Part shown: positions 38,871 through 47,673 of the stretch, one piece after another
Position numbering within the stretch: position 1 is the first letter of the stretch
Layout of the letters: each line of letters opens with the position of its first letter
Assembly (NCBI GenBank): GCA_965200375.1
Contig: OZ241353.1
Location: forward strand, 2,976,001-3,040,000
DNA from: VXYL01 sp965200375
GTDB lineage: Bacteria; Pseudomonadota; Gammaproteobacteria; Pseudomonadales; Azotimanducaceae
DNA: 64,000 bases
Reading direction: 5' to 3'
The notes under the pieces: generated by a model
What the model was told of the DNA's origin: nothing
The model's input: the letters and a program-made list of their open reading frames with translations, nothing else
Database searches by the model: none
Translations under genes and position numbers: made by a program

Positions 38871-39356
38871 TCAACGTCCCGCTATCTCCATGCGCCAAGG
38901 CCATCGCCAGGGCATGCGCAGTTCGATCATGCAGTAGCCGATGGTAGCGTTCGCAGACGACGCCAACAGTCCCGCCAGCCAAGACTGCCACTCGGCAGGC
39001 GTAGTGATCGCCAGTACCGTAAAGTACGGAAATCCCGCAGCGAAGGCCGTTGCCGAGTACGCAAACCAGGTTCTGCGACCGTGCGGACCTGGCCGAAGGA
39101 TCCGAACGAGCGCGTAGTACGCGGGAACGCCGAACAGCATCACATATGTCGTGACGACAACCGCGATGCCTATCAGATAGGTCAATGCTGCCGGGTGTAG
39201 GACAACCTGCCACCCCTGCGCGACGAAGAAGATCGCGGTCGTGCTGAGGCAGCCGAGCCAGAACGCCAGAACGACGCGCCAGCGCCGCTCCGGCACATAG
39301 CCGCTCCGGCATATAGGGGCCGATACGCTTGGCCGGTGCTGGGTGTTGATTGGCAC
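38871..39356 (-). CDS. Small integral membrane protein, unknown
   Basis: A 161-residue protein with four predicted helices: VVLAFWLGCLSTTAIFFVA, YLIGIAVVVTTYVMLFGVPA, WFAYSATAFAAGFPYFTVLA and a last one near SWLAGLLASSANATIGYCM. The N-terminus is basic. I do not recognise the family. It is convergent with the Uma2 gene (10 bases apart) and divergent from the first Rieske gene. Codon use is slightly less GC-rich than in the flanking operons. Confidence 0.6.
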   Translation of the reverse strand: MPINTQHRPSVSAPICRSGYVPERRWRVVLAFWLGCLSTTAIFFVAQGWQVVLHPAALTYLIGIAVVVTTYVMLFGVPAYYALVRILRPGPHGRRTWFAYSATAFAAGFPYFTVLAITTPAEWQSWLAGLLASSANATIGYCMIELRMPWRWPWRMEIAGR

Positions 39357-39539
39357 GTTTCGGTCCGCCAGCTAGGCTCCATCCACGGTGGCTTCAACCA
39401 TCCTGCGCCAACGGTGTTTGCCTGTACCACTACGCGATCTTCTGCCGCCTTGCAACACTCGCGAGTTTCGTCGGCAGCGAGACGCATGGACATGCGCGTT
39501 GGCGTAGTGTTACAACGACGGTTCGTTGGGGAGCGGGCG

Positions 39540-41291
39540 ATGGACGGCGGGAGCTGGATACGGGCGGCCGCGTGTGGCGATCTGGCCGATGGCGAGGCGC
39601 TGGCTGTTGCGGCGCCGGATGGGCGGACGATCGCGCTGTTCTTCACGGATGGCGGCTACCACGCCCTCGACAACCAGTGTCCGCATATGGGGTTTCCGCT
39701 GGTGCGGGGGTTGGTGCGCAACGGCACGGTCACCTGCGACTGGCACGGGCGCAGCTTCGATCTGGCGGGCGGGGGCTGTTTCCACTCGCAGTGCGACGAC
39801 GTGCGGGTGTTCGAGACGGAGATCCGCGATGGTTCGGTGTGGATCCGCGTCGAGGCCGAAGCGGACGACCGGCGCGAGGCTAGGCTGCGGCTGCTGTGGG
39901 AAGGGCTGCTCGGCGACGATCGCTGGACGATGTCGAAGGCGATCGCCCAGCTGCTACATGGCGGCGTGCCGGAGGCGGACATCGTCGAGCTGGTCGTGCG
40001 GCACGTGGGCCGGCACATCGCCAGCTCCCACGACCTTGATGCCGGCGACGACGTGTCGCGCCTGATCAACGGCCTCAAGGTGGGACAGCGCTACGAGGGC
40101 GAGGAACGCCTGATCGCGCTGGCGATCGCGGCCCGCTCGGCGGCAGGGCCGGCGGCCGAACGCAACGAGAACGTGCCCATGCCGCCGCCCTACGACTGGG
40201 AACGCACGGCGCGCTGGGTGCGCAGCTTCTCCCGCGACCGCATGGGCAACCGCATCGAACGATGCCTCTACACTGCGTGGACCGAGGGCGACGGCGACCG
40301 CATCCTGCCGCTGCTGCTGGAGTGCGCCGTCGAACCGCACTTCCTCGACTTCGGCGACAGCTTGATCTCGCTCGCCTACCTCGCCGAACTCCAAGAGCTC
40401 TTCGACTGGGAGCAGGCCGGCGAACTGACGTTCAATCTCGGCGCCAAGCTGATCGGCCAGCCCCGCCAGGAACCCGAGCGCTTCCGCCGCGATGCCGTGG
40501 CGCGGATGCGCGAGCTGCAAGCCGGCCTCGAAGATGCCGCCAAGACCAGCGCGGATGGCGCTTTCGACGAAGACGCGCTGACATCGGCGGTGACCAGCGT
40601 GGACATCCGCCGCTCCTTCGATGCGCTCGCCGGCGCAATCTCCGGCGCGGCCCTCGACCGCTTGATCACGACGTTCGTGCTGCTCGCGGCGGATCGGATG
40701 GCGCGAACGCCCGTGGCCGTGGATGCCGGCTGGCCCAACCTGACCCGCGAACTGAACCTCGCATCGTCGCTGCGGGTGGTGAAGAAGCACGGCGGGGCGC
40801 TGGCGGCGGCGAAGGGGCTGTTCCATGCGGCATGGCACGTATTCGCGGACCGCTGGATCAACATCGACCATCGCAAGCTCGGCGAGCCGCTGCCGGCGCA
40901 GGCGCCGCCGGCCGGCAACGAGGATTCGGCCGCCGCTGCGGTCCTCGAGTCGATCCAGATCCTCGATGTCGAGGCCGCCGGCGCCCGGGTCGCCGGCTAT
41001 CTCCAGGCCGGCTACTCCGGCGATCGGCTGCTGCACGACATGGGCGCGGTCATTCTGCGCGACGACACGGGCCACGAGATCCTGCCGACGCTGCGCACCG
41101 TGTTGGAGGAGTGGGGCAACGCCAGCGGCGCCGACCCGGCGCTGGGCGCCGGGCATCCGGCCGGGGCGCAGTTGCTGGTGGGCCTGGCGCGCTATGCCAC
41201 GGACGTGCGCTCGAACTCCGACGGGCGCTCCGCGGCGGTGACTGCAATGCGCTTCGCGGAGGGCCGGACCACCATCGAGATGTTCGAGTAG
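39540..41291 (+). CDS. Rieske [2Fe-2S] protein with long helical C-terminal domain, paralogue 1
   Basis: A 583-residue protein. Residues about 1-105 form a Rieske ferredoxin-like domain with both ligand boxes: CPHMG near residue 41 and CDWHG about 20 residues later. The following 470 residues are mostly helical and contain a duplicated-looking pattern (LLWEGLLGDDRWTMSKAI, LLAADRMARTPVAV, AAWHVFADRWINID). I do not recognise this part; it carries many His, Asp and Glu, so a metal or cofactor site is possible. The ATG at 39540 has GGGGAG upstream; earlier in-frame codons precede no Rieske-like sequence. It is followed after 7 bases by a paralogue. Confidence 0.85.
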   Translation: MDGGSWIRAAACGDLADGEALAVAAPDGRTIALFFTDGGYHALDNQCPHMGFPLVRGLVRNGTVTCDWHGRSFDLAGGGCFHSQCDDVRVFETEIRDGSVWIRVEAEADDRREARLRLLWEGLLGDDRWTMSKAIAQLLHGGVPEADIVELVVRHVGRHIASSHDLDAGDDVSRLINGLKVGQRYEGEERLIALAIAARSAAGPAAERNENVPMPPPYDWERTARWVRSFSRDRMGNRIERCLYTAWTEGDGDRILPLLLECAVEPHFLDFGDSLISLAYLAELQELFDWEQAGELTFNLGAKLIGQPRQEPERFRRDAVARMRELQAGLEDAAKTSADGAFDEDALTSAVTSVDIRRSFDALAGAISGAALDRLITTFVLLAADRMARTPVAVDAGWPNLTRELNLASSLRVVKKHGGALAAAKGLFHAAWHVFADRWINIDHRKLGEPLPAQAPPAGNEDSAAAAVLESIQILDVEAAGARVAGYLQAGYSGDRLLHDMGAVILRDDTGHEILPTLRTVLEEWGNASGADPALGAGHPAGAQLLVGLARYATDVRSNSDGRSAAVTAMRFAEGRTTIEMFE

Positions 41292-41298
41292 AGGGGCG

Positions 41299-43035
41299 AT
41301 GAAGATGAATGTCGAGGATGGATTCGTTCGTGTCGCCGCCGTCGCCGACGTGCCTGCCGGCAAGGCCATCGCGGTGCGCGTCGAAGATCGCAGCGTGGCG
41401 CTCTTCAACCACGAGGGCACTTTCTACGCCACCGACAACCAGTGCCCGCACATGGGCTATCCGCTGATCCGCGGCCGTGCCAGGAACGGCGTGCTGCAAT
41501 GCGACTGGCACGGCTGGAGCTACGCGATGGCCGGCGGCGGCTGCTTCACCGGCGGCTGCGACGATCTGGACACGTTTCCCGTCGAGGTGCGCGGCGACGA
41601 GATTCACGTCAAGGTTGCCGGCATCGCGTCGAGGCGCACCGGCGCCCACTACCTGCTGCTGAAGGAAGGGCTGCTCTCCCGCGACAACTGGGTACTCTCC
41701 AAGGCCGTGGCTATCATGCTCGCCCAGGGCGTCTCGGAAGACGAGACCCTCCGGCTGCTCGTGACGCACCTTGGCAAGCACATCGCCACCGAGCACGACG
41801 CCAACGGCAGCTTTCGCCTGGTGCAGGTCGCCAACGGCATCAGCGTCGCTAGGCGGCTGCCGCCGGACGACCGGCTGATTCCGTTGATGATGGCGGCGAA
41901 GGGCGCGTCCGGCCGGGCCGGCGACCGTCCGGAACGGCAGGTGCTGCCGCCGCCGGTGACATGGGAGAGGCTCGCCGCCTGGGTGCGCATGTTCTCGGCG
42001 GACCGGGACTGGGAGGGCATCGAGAAGTGCCTGATGACGGCCCGCGGCCTCGGCGGCTGCGACGACCGCATCCTCCCGCTCGCCTTCACCTGTGCGCTCG
42101 AACCCCACTTCATCGGTTTCGGCTTCAACATCATTCACTTGGTGCGGCTCGGCGAGCTCTTGGACGAGTTCGGCTGGGACGTGGCCGAGCAGCTCGTGTG
42201 CAACCTGGTCGCCAAGATGCTCGGCCGCCACCGGGGAACGCCGGACGGCGTTCGGCGGGAAGCCATCGCGGCCTATGCCGCGCTGCAGGCCGACCTCGGC
42301 GCAATAGCCGAACCTGCCCGCTCGGCGCCGCTCGACGAAGACGCGTTCGGCGAAGCTCTGCTGTCGGGCGACCTCAACGCGGCATTCGGCGCCCTCACCA
42401 CGGCCCTGCAGTCGGGCGTCCACGTCGGCCGGATCGCCGACGCCATGGTCATGCTCGCCGCCGACCGCATGGCGCGCACGCCGGTGAGCTTCAACCCGGG
42501 CTGGTGGGATCTCGCGGCGGAGATGCAGATGGGCTCCGCCATTCGGGGCGTCCAGCGCTATGCGGGATACGCCTCGGCCGCGAAGGCCGCCTACCACGCC
42601 GCATGGCGGTTCTACAGCAACCGATGGCTGAACATTCCGAACCGGCCGTTGTCGAAGGCGGCACTGGACAAGGGTTCCGAGACGACGGATGCCGCAGCCG
42701 GCAGAGCGGCGATCGTGGACGCGATCGCGTCCATCCGCATCAACGATGTCGGCCATCTGGTCAGGACGCATGTGGCGGCCGGCCACCCGACGGACGAACT
42801 GCTCCGCGAAGTCGCCCTTGCGCTGCTCAAGCACGACACCGGCTGGGACATCCTCGACACTCTGCGCACGGTGTTCGACGAGACGGAAGCCTGCCGAGGA
42901 CATCCCGCGGCGCACCAGCTCCTCGTCGGCCTCGCCCGCTTCACCACAGGAGCGCGCCGCAGCAACAACAGCGACTCCGCGACGCGCACCGCAAGGCGGT
43001 TCGCCCGGCGGGAAACGGCCGTTGACCTGTACTAA
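41299..43035 (+). CDS. Rieske [2Fe-2S] protein with long helical C-terminal domain, paralogue 2
   Basis: A 578-residue tandem paralogue of the preceding gene, aligning from end to end: CPHMGYPL and CDWHGWSY, then LLLKEGLLSRDNWVLSKAVA, THLGKHIATEHDA, LAADRMARTPVSFNPGWWDL, and AAWRFYSNRWLNIPN. Shared His and acidic positions in both copies (GKHIA, LEPHF, H in YHAAW) are candidates for a metal site. The pair probably makes a heteromer or handles two related substrates. GGGGCGATGAAG gives the start. No reductase or ferredoxin gene is adjacent. Confidence 0.85.
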   Translation: MKMNVEDGFVRVAAVADVPAGKAIAVRVEDRSVALFNHEGTFYATDNQCPHMGYPLIRGRARNGVLQCDWHGWSYAMAGGGCFTGGCDDLDTFPVEVRGDEIHVKVAGIASRRTGAHYLLLKEGLLSRDNWVLSKAVAIMLAQGVSEDETLRLLVTHLGKHIATEHDANGSFRLVQVANGISVARRLPPDDRLIPLMMAAKGASGRAGDRPERQVLPPPVTWERLAAWVRMFSADRDWEGIEKCLMTARGLGGCDDRILPLAFTCALEPHFIGFGFNIIHLVRLGELLDEFGWDVAEQLVCNLVAKMLGRHRGTPDGVRREAIAAYAALQADLGAIAEPARSAPLDEDAFGEALLSGDLNAAFGALTTALQSGVHVGRIADAMVMLAADRMARTPVSFNPGWWDLAAEMQMGSAIRGVQRYAGYASAAKAAYHAAWRFYSNRWLNIPNRPLSKAALDKGSETTDAAAGRAAIVDAIASIRINDVGHLVRTHVAAGHPTDELLREVALALLKHDTGWDILDTLRTVFDETEACRGHPAAHQLLVGLARFTTGARRSNNSDSATRTARRFARRETAVDLY

Positions 43036-43116
43036 GGAGCGCACTGGGGTGGCCTGCCTGTACGCAACATCCTAGCCCGCACAGTACCTTCGCCTTCGCG
43101 GTCGTCCATACACGCC

Positions 43117-43203
43117 ATGAGCGCAGACCCGCCACGGCTCTTCGTTCCCGGCGACGGCGCGTTGCCGCCGGCCCTCGCCGGGCGGAGCGCCACTGCGCGA
43201 TGA
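43117..43203 (+). CDS. 28-residue mini-ORF overlapping the AAA gene start
   Basis: ATG 43117 opens a frame reading MSADPPRLFVPGDGALPPAL then AGRSATAR, ending in a TGA that overlaps the next gene's ATG (ATGA). Its F-x-P-x2-G...P-x2-L-AGR pattern mirrors the first residues of the AAA protein itself (NPFNPSAANPRYLAGR). It may be the remnant of a second ATPase N-terminus or a translational-coupling leader. Confidence 0.35.
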   Translation: MSADPPRLFVPGDGALPPALAGRSATAR

Positions 43204-44240
43204 CGACCAACCCCTTCAACCCCTCCGCCGCCAACCCCCGCTATCTCGCCGGGCGCGAGGCGGAGAAGGCCGCGCTGGCGGATGTGCTGGAAGCGGGGGC
43301 GCAGAGCCCGGTTGCCGTCATCTACGCGCCCCGTGGCAACGGCAAGACGGCACTGGCGCACTGGCTGGAACGCGCCGCTGTTGCGGGAGGCATGGACGCG
43401 CGCTATCGCTACGCACGCTCCTGCCAGACGTTTTCCGGCGTGGCTGCGTTGCTTCTGGACGAGGCGGTACCGAGCGAGGAAGACGGCCACGCCGCGTTGG
43501 AGGCAGCAGCGGCGAGCTACCGCGGCGCACCCCGAGTGTTGGCGATCGACGAGGCCCAGGGGCTCCCGTCGCCGATCCTGTCGGCGCTGCTCACTGCCAC
43601 GGAGCTGGCCCAAGGTACGCTCTCCGTCGTCTTGGCGGGTACGCCGCTGCTGCACCAGCTGCTCCACGACATCGATCCGTCCTTGTGGGCGAAGTGCCCT
43701 GTCGTCGCGTTGGATCCGCTGGACTCGGCCAGCGCCGCCGATGCCTTGCAGACCCCCGCGACCGAAGCCGGACGACCCATCGACGAGCCGATCCTCGAAG
43801 AGGTCGTCAAGGACGCGCACGGCTACCCGCCGTTCCTGCAAGCTTGGGGCGCCAATCTGTGGCGCTTCGCCGAGCCGGCGGGGCGGATCGGCGCGGCGGC
43901 CTACGAGCAGGCCCGGCCGGTCGTGGACTACTACCGCTTCTCCTTCTACGAGAACCGCAAGGAGGAGCTGGCGCCCTACGCAGCATCGGCCCTCGAGGTG
44001 GCGAACCTGTTCCTGGAGACGCCGGTCGCCAGCGAACAGGCCATCTACGAGGCCATCCACCGCGGCTTGCCGCCGGCGGCCTCGGTGGCGGACTTGGGAG
44101 ATGCGTTCCGGGAGTTCCGCAACCTCGGCCTGTTCTGGCGCGAGCCGGGGGCGATGGGCTTCCATCGGCCTGCCATTCCCAGCCTGATGGCATCCATCCG
44201 GGAAGGGCAGGACGCCGCAATTCTGAAGGCACGGCGCTAG
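43200..44240 (+). CDS. AAA ATPase, AAA_16/ORC-like
   Basis: A 346-residue ATPase. RYLAGREAEKAALADVL opens the domain; Walker A is YAPRGNGKTAL near residue 43; Walker B with the catalytic Glu is RVLAIDEAQGL; GTPLLHQLL looks like sensor 1. The C-terminal third is helical, as in winged-helix-bearing STAND/ORC relatives. No partner effector domain is fused. It follows the Rieske pair on the same strand with a 164-bp gap and faces the aspartyl protease gene. Function unknown. Confidence 0.8.
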   Translation: MTTNPFNPSAANPRYLAGREAEKAALADVLEAGAQSPVAVIYAPRGNGKTALAHWLERAAVAGGMDARYRYARSCQTFSGVAALLLDEAVPSEEDGHAALEAAAASYRGAPRVLAIDEAQGLPSPILSALLTATELAQGTLSVVLAGTPLLHQLLHDIDPSLWAKCPVVALDPLDSASAADALQTPATEAGRPIDEPILEEVVKDAHGYPPFLQAWGANLWRFAEPAGRIGAAAYEQARPVVDYYRFSFYENRKEELAPYAASALEVANLFLETPVASEQAIYEAIHRGLPPAASVADLGDAFREFRNLGLFWREPGAMGFHRPAIPSLMASIREGQDAAILKARR

Positions 44241-44266
44241 GACACCGCGACAGGCGCCACGACGTC

Positions 44267-44640
44267 TCACGCCGCCCGGCGTTTCATTCGCACCGCTGGC
44301 CGGCGCTTGAGCTGCTGGGACAGCGGATCCACCTCGATGCCCACGGACTCCAGCGCCGTCACGCCGAGGATCGGCTCCACTCCCTCGGCGCCGAAGCCAA
44401 CGGTCGCGCCCACGATCTCGCCCATGAACTCGATCTCCGCGACGGTGATGTCCACGTCCTCGCGGCGACCGTCCGCCAGTTCGTAGCTTCGCCGGCCTCG
44501 GGGTTCAAGGCAATCGAGCGCAGCGCGCTGGCCGGCACCACGCAGTCCGTGGAGCCCGTGTCCACGAGGAACAAGCCGTCCCAGCTGCGCTCGCGGGCCC
44601 CGGGATTGCGAACCGTGGCGGTGACTTGCACGATGCCCAT
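44267..44640 (-). pseudogene. Retropepsin-like clan AA aspartyl protease, split by a frameshift
   Basis: The N-terminal half starts at ATG 44640 (MGIVQVTATVRNPG) and contains the catalytic LFLVDTGSTDCVVP. The C-terminal half is in another frame (RRSYELADGRREDVDITVAE, then LGVTALESVGIEVDP). Adding one base to the GGGG run at 44500-44503 (plus strand) restores one frame of about 125 residues in the usual family order. GGAGA precedes the start. Such small single-domain proteases are widespread and of unclear role. As sequenced it would be truncated after the active-site half. Confidence 0.75.
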
Positions 44641-44805
44641 CGACTGTCTCCGAATCCAATGAAGGATGGCTGACTCTACGGCCTGCCGTCTCGTTGGGAG
44701 ACGCAGCGAATCTCCTGCAAGACGACCAGAAATTGCCGACTGTCCCGATCGACCAAGGGGCGGTCGCGCGCCAGACCCTCGCAAGCACTGTCGTCTGCGC
44801 GTCGG

Positions 44806-45591
44806 CTACCGCCCCCGCCAAACCGGGTCCCGTTTCTCCGCGAAGGCACGGGCGCCTTCCTGCTGGTCCTCGCTGTCGTACAGCCGGTCCACGGTCGGGA
44901 ACTGCCGCTTGCCGACGCGGCTGAGCGCATCCTGGGCCCGCAGCGTTTCCGCCTCCCGCACCACCTCCTTGATGGCGGCGAACACCAGCGGCGGGCCGGC
45001 GGCGAGCTCCCGGGCCAGTTCCCAGGCCCGGGGCAGCAGCGCCGCCGGCGGATGCACCTCGTTCACCACGCCCCACTGCCTGGCCTCGGCGGCGTCCAGC
45101 CAGCGGCCGGTGAGCAGCAGTTCCATCGCCACGTGGTAGGGGATGCGTTTCGGCAGCTTGATGGCGGCGGCGTCGGCGAGCGTGCCGGCGCGGATTTCCG
45201 GCAGCGCGAAGGCGGCGGCGCTGGAAGCCAGCACGATGTCGCAGGCCAGCGCCAGTTCCCAGCCGCCGCCCACGGCCATGCCGTTCACCGCGGCGACGAG
45301 GGGCTTGTCGAGGTTCGGCAGCTCCTGGATGCCGGCGAAGCCGCCGACGCCGTAGTCGCCGTCCACGGCGTCGCCGGCGGCGGCGGCCTTCAAGTCCCAG
45401 CCGGCGCAGAAGAACCGCTCGCCGGCGCCGGTGACGATGGCCACCCGCAGCTCGTCGTCGTCGCGGAACGCCTTGAACACGTCGCCGAGGAGGCGGCTGG
45501 TGGCCAGGTCGATGGCGTTGGCCTTGGGGCGGTCCAGCGTCACCAGCAGCACGGCGCCGTCGCGTTCGGTCCGCACTACGGGCGGGCTCAT
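44806..45591 (-). CDS. caiD: CaiD-like carnitinyl-CoA dehydratase (crotonase fold)
   Basis: A 261-residue crotonase. Both catalytic Glu positions are present: LPEIRAG and VAMELLLTG. The segment KLPKRIPYHVAMELLLTGR then WGVVNEV is the pattern of carnitinyl-CoA dehydratases, which interconvert crotonobetainyl-CoA and carnitinyl-CoA. The start overlaps the end of the acyl-CoA synthetase gene (ATGA), so the two are co-translated. Neighbouring carnitine-type dehydrogenase and BKACE genes support the carnitine assignment; other hydroxyacyl-CoA substrates are not excluded. Confidence 0.8.
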   Translation of the reverse strand: MSPPVVRTERDGAVLLVTLDRPKANAIDLATSRLLGDVFKAFRDDDELRVAIVTGAGERFFCAGWDLKAAAAGDAVDGDYGVGGFAGIQELPNLDKPLVAAVNGMAVGGGWELALACDIVLASSAAAFALPEIRAGTLADAAAIKLPKRIPYHVAMELLLTGRWLDAAEARQWGVVNEVHPPAALLPRAWELARELAAGPPLVFAAIKEVVREAETLRAQDALSRVGKRQFPTVDRLYDSEDQQEGARAFAEKRDPVWRGR

Positions 45592-47672
45592 GCCGTGGAC
45601 CTTGCCGATTCGGCCGCAGGCGCAAGGCGAAGCAGGGCGTCGAGGGCGAAGGCGCCGTCGGCAGTGGCGGCGAGGGGATTCACGTCCAGTTCCGCCAGCG
45701 TGCTGTGGTGCGCGACGGCGAAGGCGGCCACGGCCTCGATGGCGCTGGCCACGGCTGCCACGTCGGCCTTGGGGCGGCCGCGGTAGCCATCGAGCAGAGG
45801 AGCGCACCGCAGGCTGGCGAGCGCCTTGCGGACGTCGGCCGCCGTGGTGGGCAGCAGCAGCGTGGCGCTGTCGCCGAGGAGCTCCACCAGCGTGCCGCCG
45901 CTGCCTATGGTGAGCATCAGCCCGAAGGCGGGGTCCCCCGCGACCCCGACGATCAGCTCCGCCACCACGCCCTCCACGCACCGCTCCACCAGCACGCGGC
46001 CGTCGCCGAGGGGCAGGAGCTCCCGGGTGGCCGCGGCCACCGCTTCCGCGCCTTCGACGCCCACGCGCACGGCGCCGCGCTCGGTCTTGTGGGCCACGCC
46101 GAGCGCCTTCACCGCGACCGGCGCGTCCAGGAACGCGGCCAGGGACACCGCCTGGGCGACGGTGCTGGCGGTGCCGTTCGCTGGCGCCCGAAGGCCGAAG
46201 GCGCCGAGCTGCGCCTTGGCCGCGGCTTCGTCGACGTCAGCCAGCTCCGGCATTGGCGCCGACGCCGGGCCGAGCAGGGCAGGGGCGGGGGGCTGCGCCC
46301 AGGCGTCGCCCACCGTGGCCGCACAGTCGATGGCCGCGAGGGCCTCCCGCATACCGCAGAGGGGCGCGACGCCGCTGTCGAGCAGGCGCTGCGCCTGCTC
46401 CTCCGGCAGATTCTCGGCCAGCGTCGCGACTACCGCGCCGCTTGCCCCGGTGTCGCGCAGCGCATCGTCGAAGGCGGCGAGCGTGGTCTGCCAGTCGGCG
46501 TCGTCGCAGCGATCGCCCCGGGGCAGGTCGAGCACCAGCGCGGTCAGGTCGAAAGGCCCGGCGGCGAAGGCGGCGAAGGTGCGGCGGAGCGCCGCCCGGT
46601 CGCCCCAGGCGAAGGTGTGGTAGTCGAGGGGATTGGCCACCGTCACCAGCGGATGCACCGTGGCGGCCACCTCGGCTTGCGCCTCTCCGAGGGGCGGCAG
46701 GGCCAACGCCGCGTCGGCGGCCGCATCCGCCATCAAGCTGGCCTCGCCGCCCGAGCAGGACAGCGATCCCAGGCGTCGTCCCGGCAACGGGCCATGCACA
46801 TGCAGCAGTTTCAGCGTTTCCAGGAACTCGGCGATGCTGGCGGCGCGGCCGAAACCGAGGCGGGCGAGCAGGGCGTCCGCCCCGGCGCGCGCGCCGGCGA
46901 TGGAGGCGGTGTGGCTGAGCGCGAGCGTCTGGCCGAGCCGTGTGCGGCCAGCCGGCAGCGCCACGACGGGCACCCGGCGCTCTCTCGCCTTGGCGGCGAA
47001 CGCTTCCCACGCGGCGAGGCTGCCAAAGCCCTCCACATGCACGCCCACGGCGCTCACGCGCTCGTCGTCGAGCAGCGCCGCGGCAAGATCCGCGGCGCCG
47101 AGCTGCGCTTGGTTGCCGGCGGTGAGCACGTAGCCGATGGGCAGGGCGCGGCGCTGCATGGTCATGCTGATGGCGATGTTGGAACTCTGGGTGACGATGC
47201 CCACGCCCCGCTGCCCGACCGCCAGCCGCGCGCCGCCGTGCTGGTCCGGCCACAGCGGTACGCCGTCGAGGAGGTTGAGGCAGCCGTAGCAGTTCGGGCC
47301 GACCAGGGGCATGTCGCCGGCCGCCGCCACCAGCGCGGACTCGAGATCGGTGCCGTCCGCCGCCTCCCGAAAGCCGGCCGCGTAGCACACCGCGCCGCCG
47401 CCGCCGCGCTCCCGCAGGGCCTCCACCACGTCCACGGCGGCTTGTCGATTGACGCCCACGAAGCTCGCGTCCGGCGCCGCTGGCAGCGCCGCCACGGTGG
47501 CGAACGCCCGCCGCCCGGCAACGCGCTCCCGGTGCGGATGCACCGGCCAGACGTCGCCGGCGAAGCCGAGGCGGTCGCATTGCTCGGCCACCCGCGCCGC
47601 GGCGTCGCCGCCGATCGCGGCGATGCTCCGGGGCCGGAGCAGGCGCGTCAGCGAGACGTCGCCGGCGGCCAC
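45588..47672 (-). CDS. NDP-forming acyl-CoA synthetase (acetate-CoA ligase-like)
   Basis: A 694-residue fused alpha-beta protein: CoA-binding domain (about 1-120), succinyl-CoA-synthetase-like domains with the phospho-His segment LALSHTASIAGARAGADAL, and a C-terminal ATP-grasp domain (KALGVAHKTERGAVRVG, LTIGSGGTLVELL, ELDVNPL). It would couple nucleotide hydrolysis to acyl-CoA formation, or run backwards. In this cluster it could activate carnitine, crotonobetaine or gamma-butyrobetaine, a job done elsewhere by the unrelated CaiC ligase. The GTG start lies one base from the stop of the upstream dehydrogenase; the 3' end overlaps caiD. Confidence 0.88.
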   Translation of the reverse strand: MAAGDVSLTRLLRPRSIAAIGGDAAARVAEQCDRLGFAGDVWPVHPHRERVAGRRAFATVAALPAAPDASFVGVNRQAAVDVVEALRERGGGGAVCYAAGFREAADGTDLESALVAAAGDMPLVGPNCYGCLNLLDGVPLWPDQHGGARLAVGQRGVGIVTQSSNIAISMTMQRRALPIGYVLTAGNQAQLGAADLAAALLDDERVSAVGVHVEGFGSLAAWEAFAAKARERRVPVVALPAGRTRLGQTLALSHTASIAGARAGADALLARLGFGRAASIAEFLETLKLLHVHGPLPGRRLGSLSCSGGEASLMADAAADAALALPPLGEAQAEVAATVHPLVTVANPLDYHTFAWGDRAALRRTFAAFAAGPFDLTALVLDLPRGDRCDDADWQTTLAAFDDALRDTGASGAVVATLAENLPEEQAQRLLDSGVAPLCGMREALAAIDCAATVGDAWAQPPAPALLGPASAPMPELADVDEAAAKAQLGAFGLRAPANGTASTVAQAVSLAAFLDAPVAVKALGVAHKTERGAVRVGVEGAEAVAAATRELLPLGDGRVLVERCVEGVVAELIVGVAGDPAFGLMLTIGSGGTLVELLGDSATLLLPTTAADVRKALASLRCAPLLDGYRGRPKADVAAVASAIEAVAAFAVAHHSTLAELDVNPLAATADGAFALDALLRLAPAAESARSTA

Positions 47673-47673
47673 G

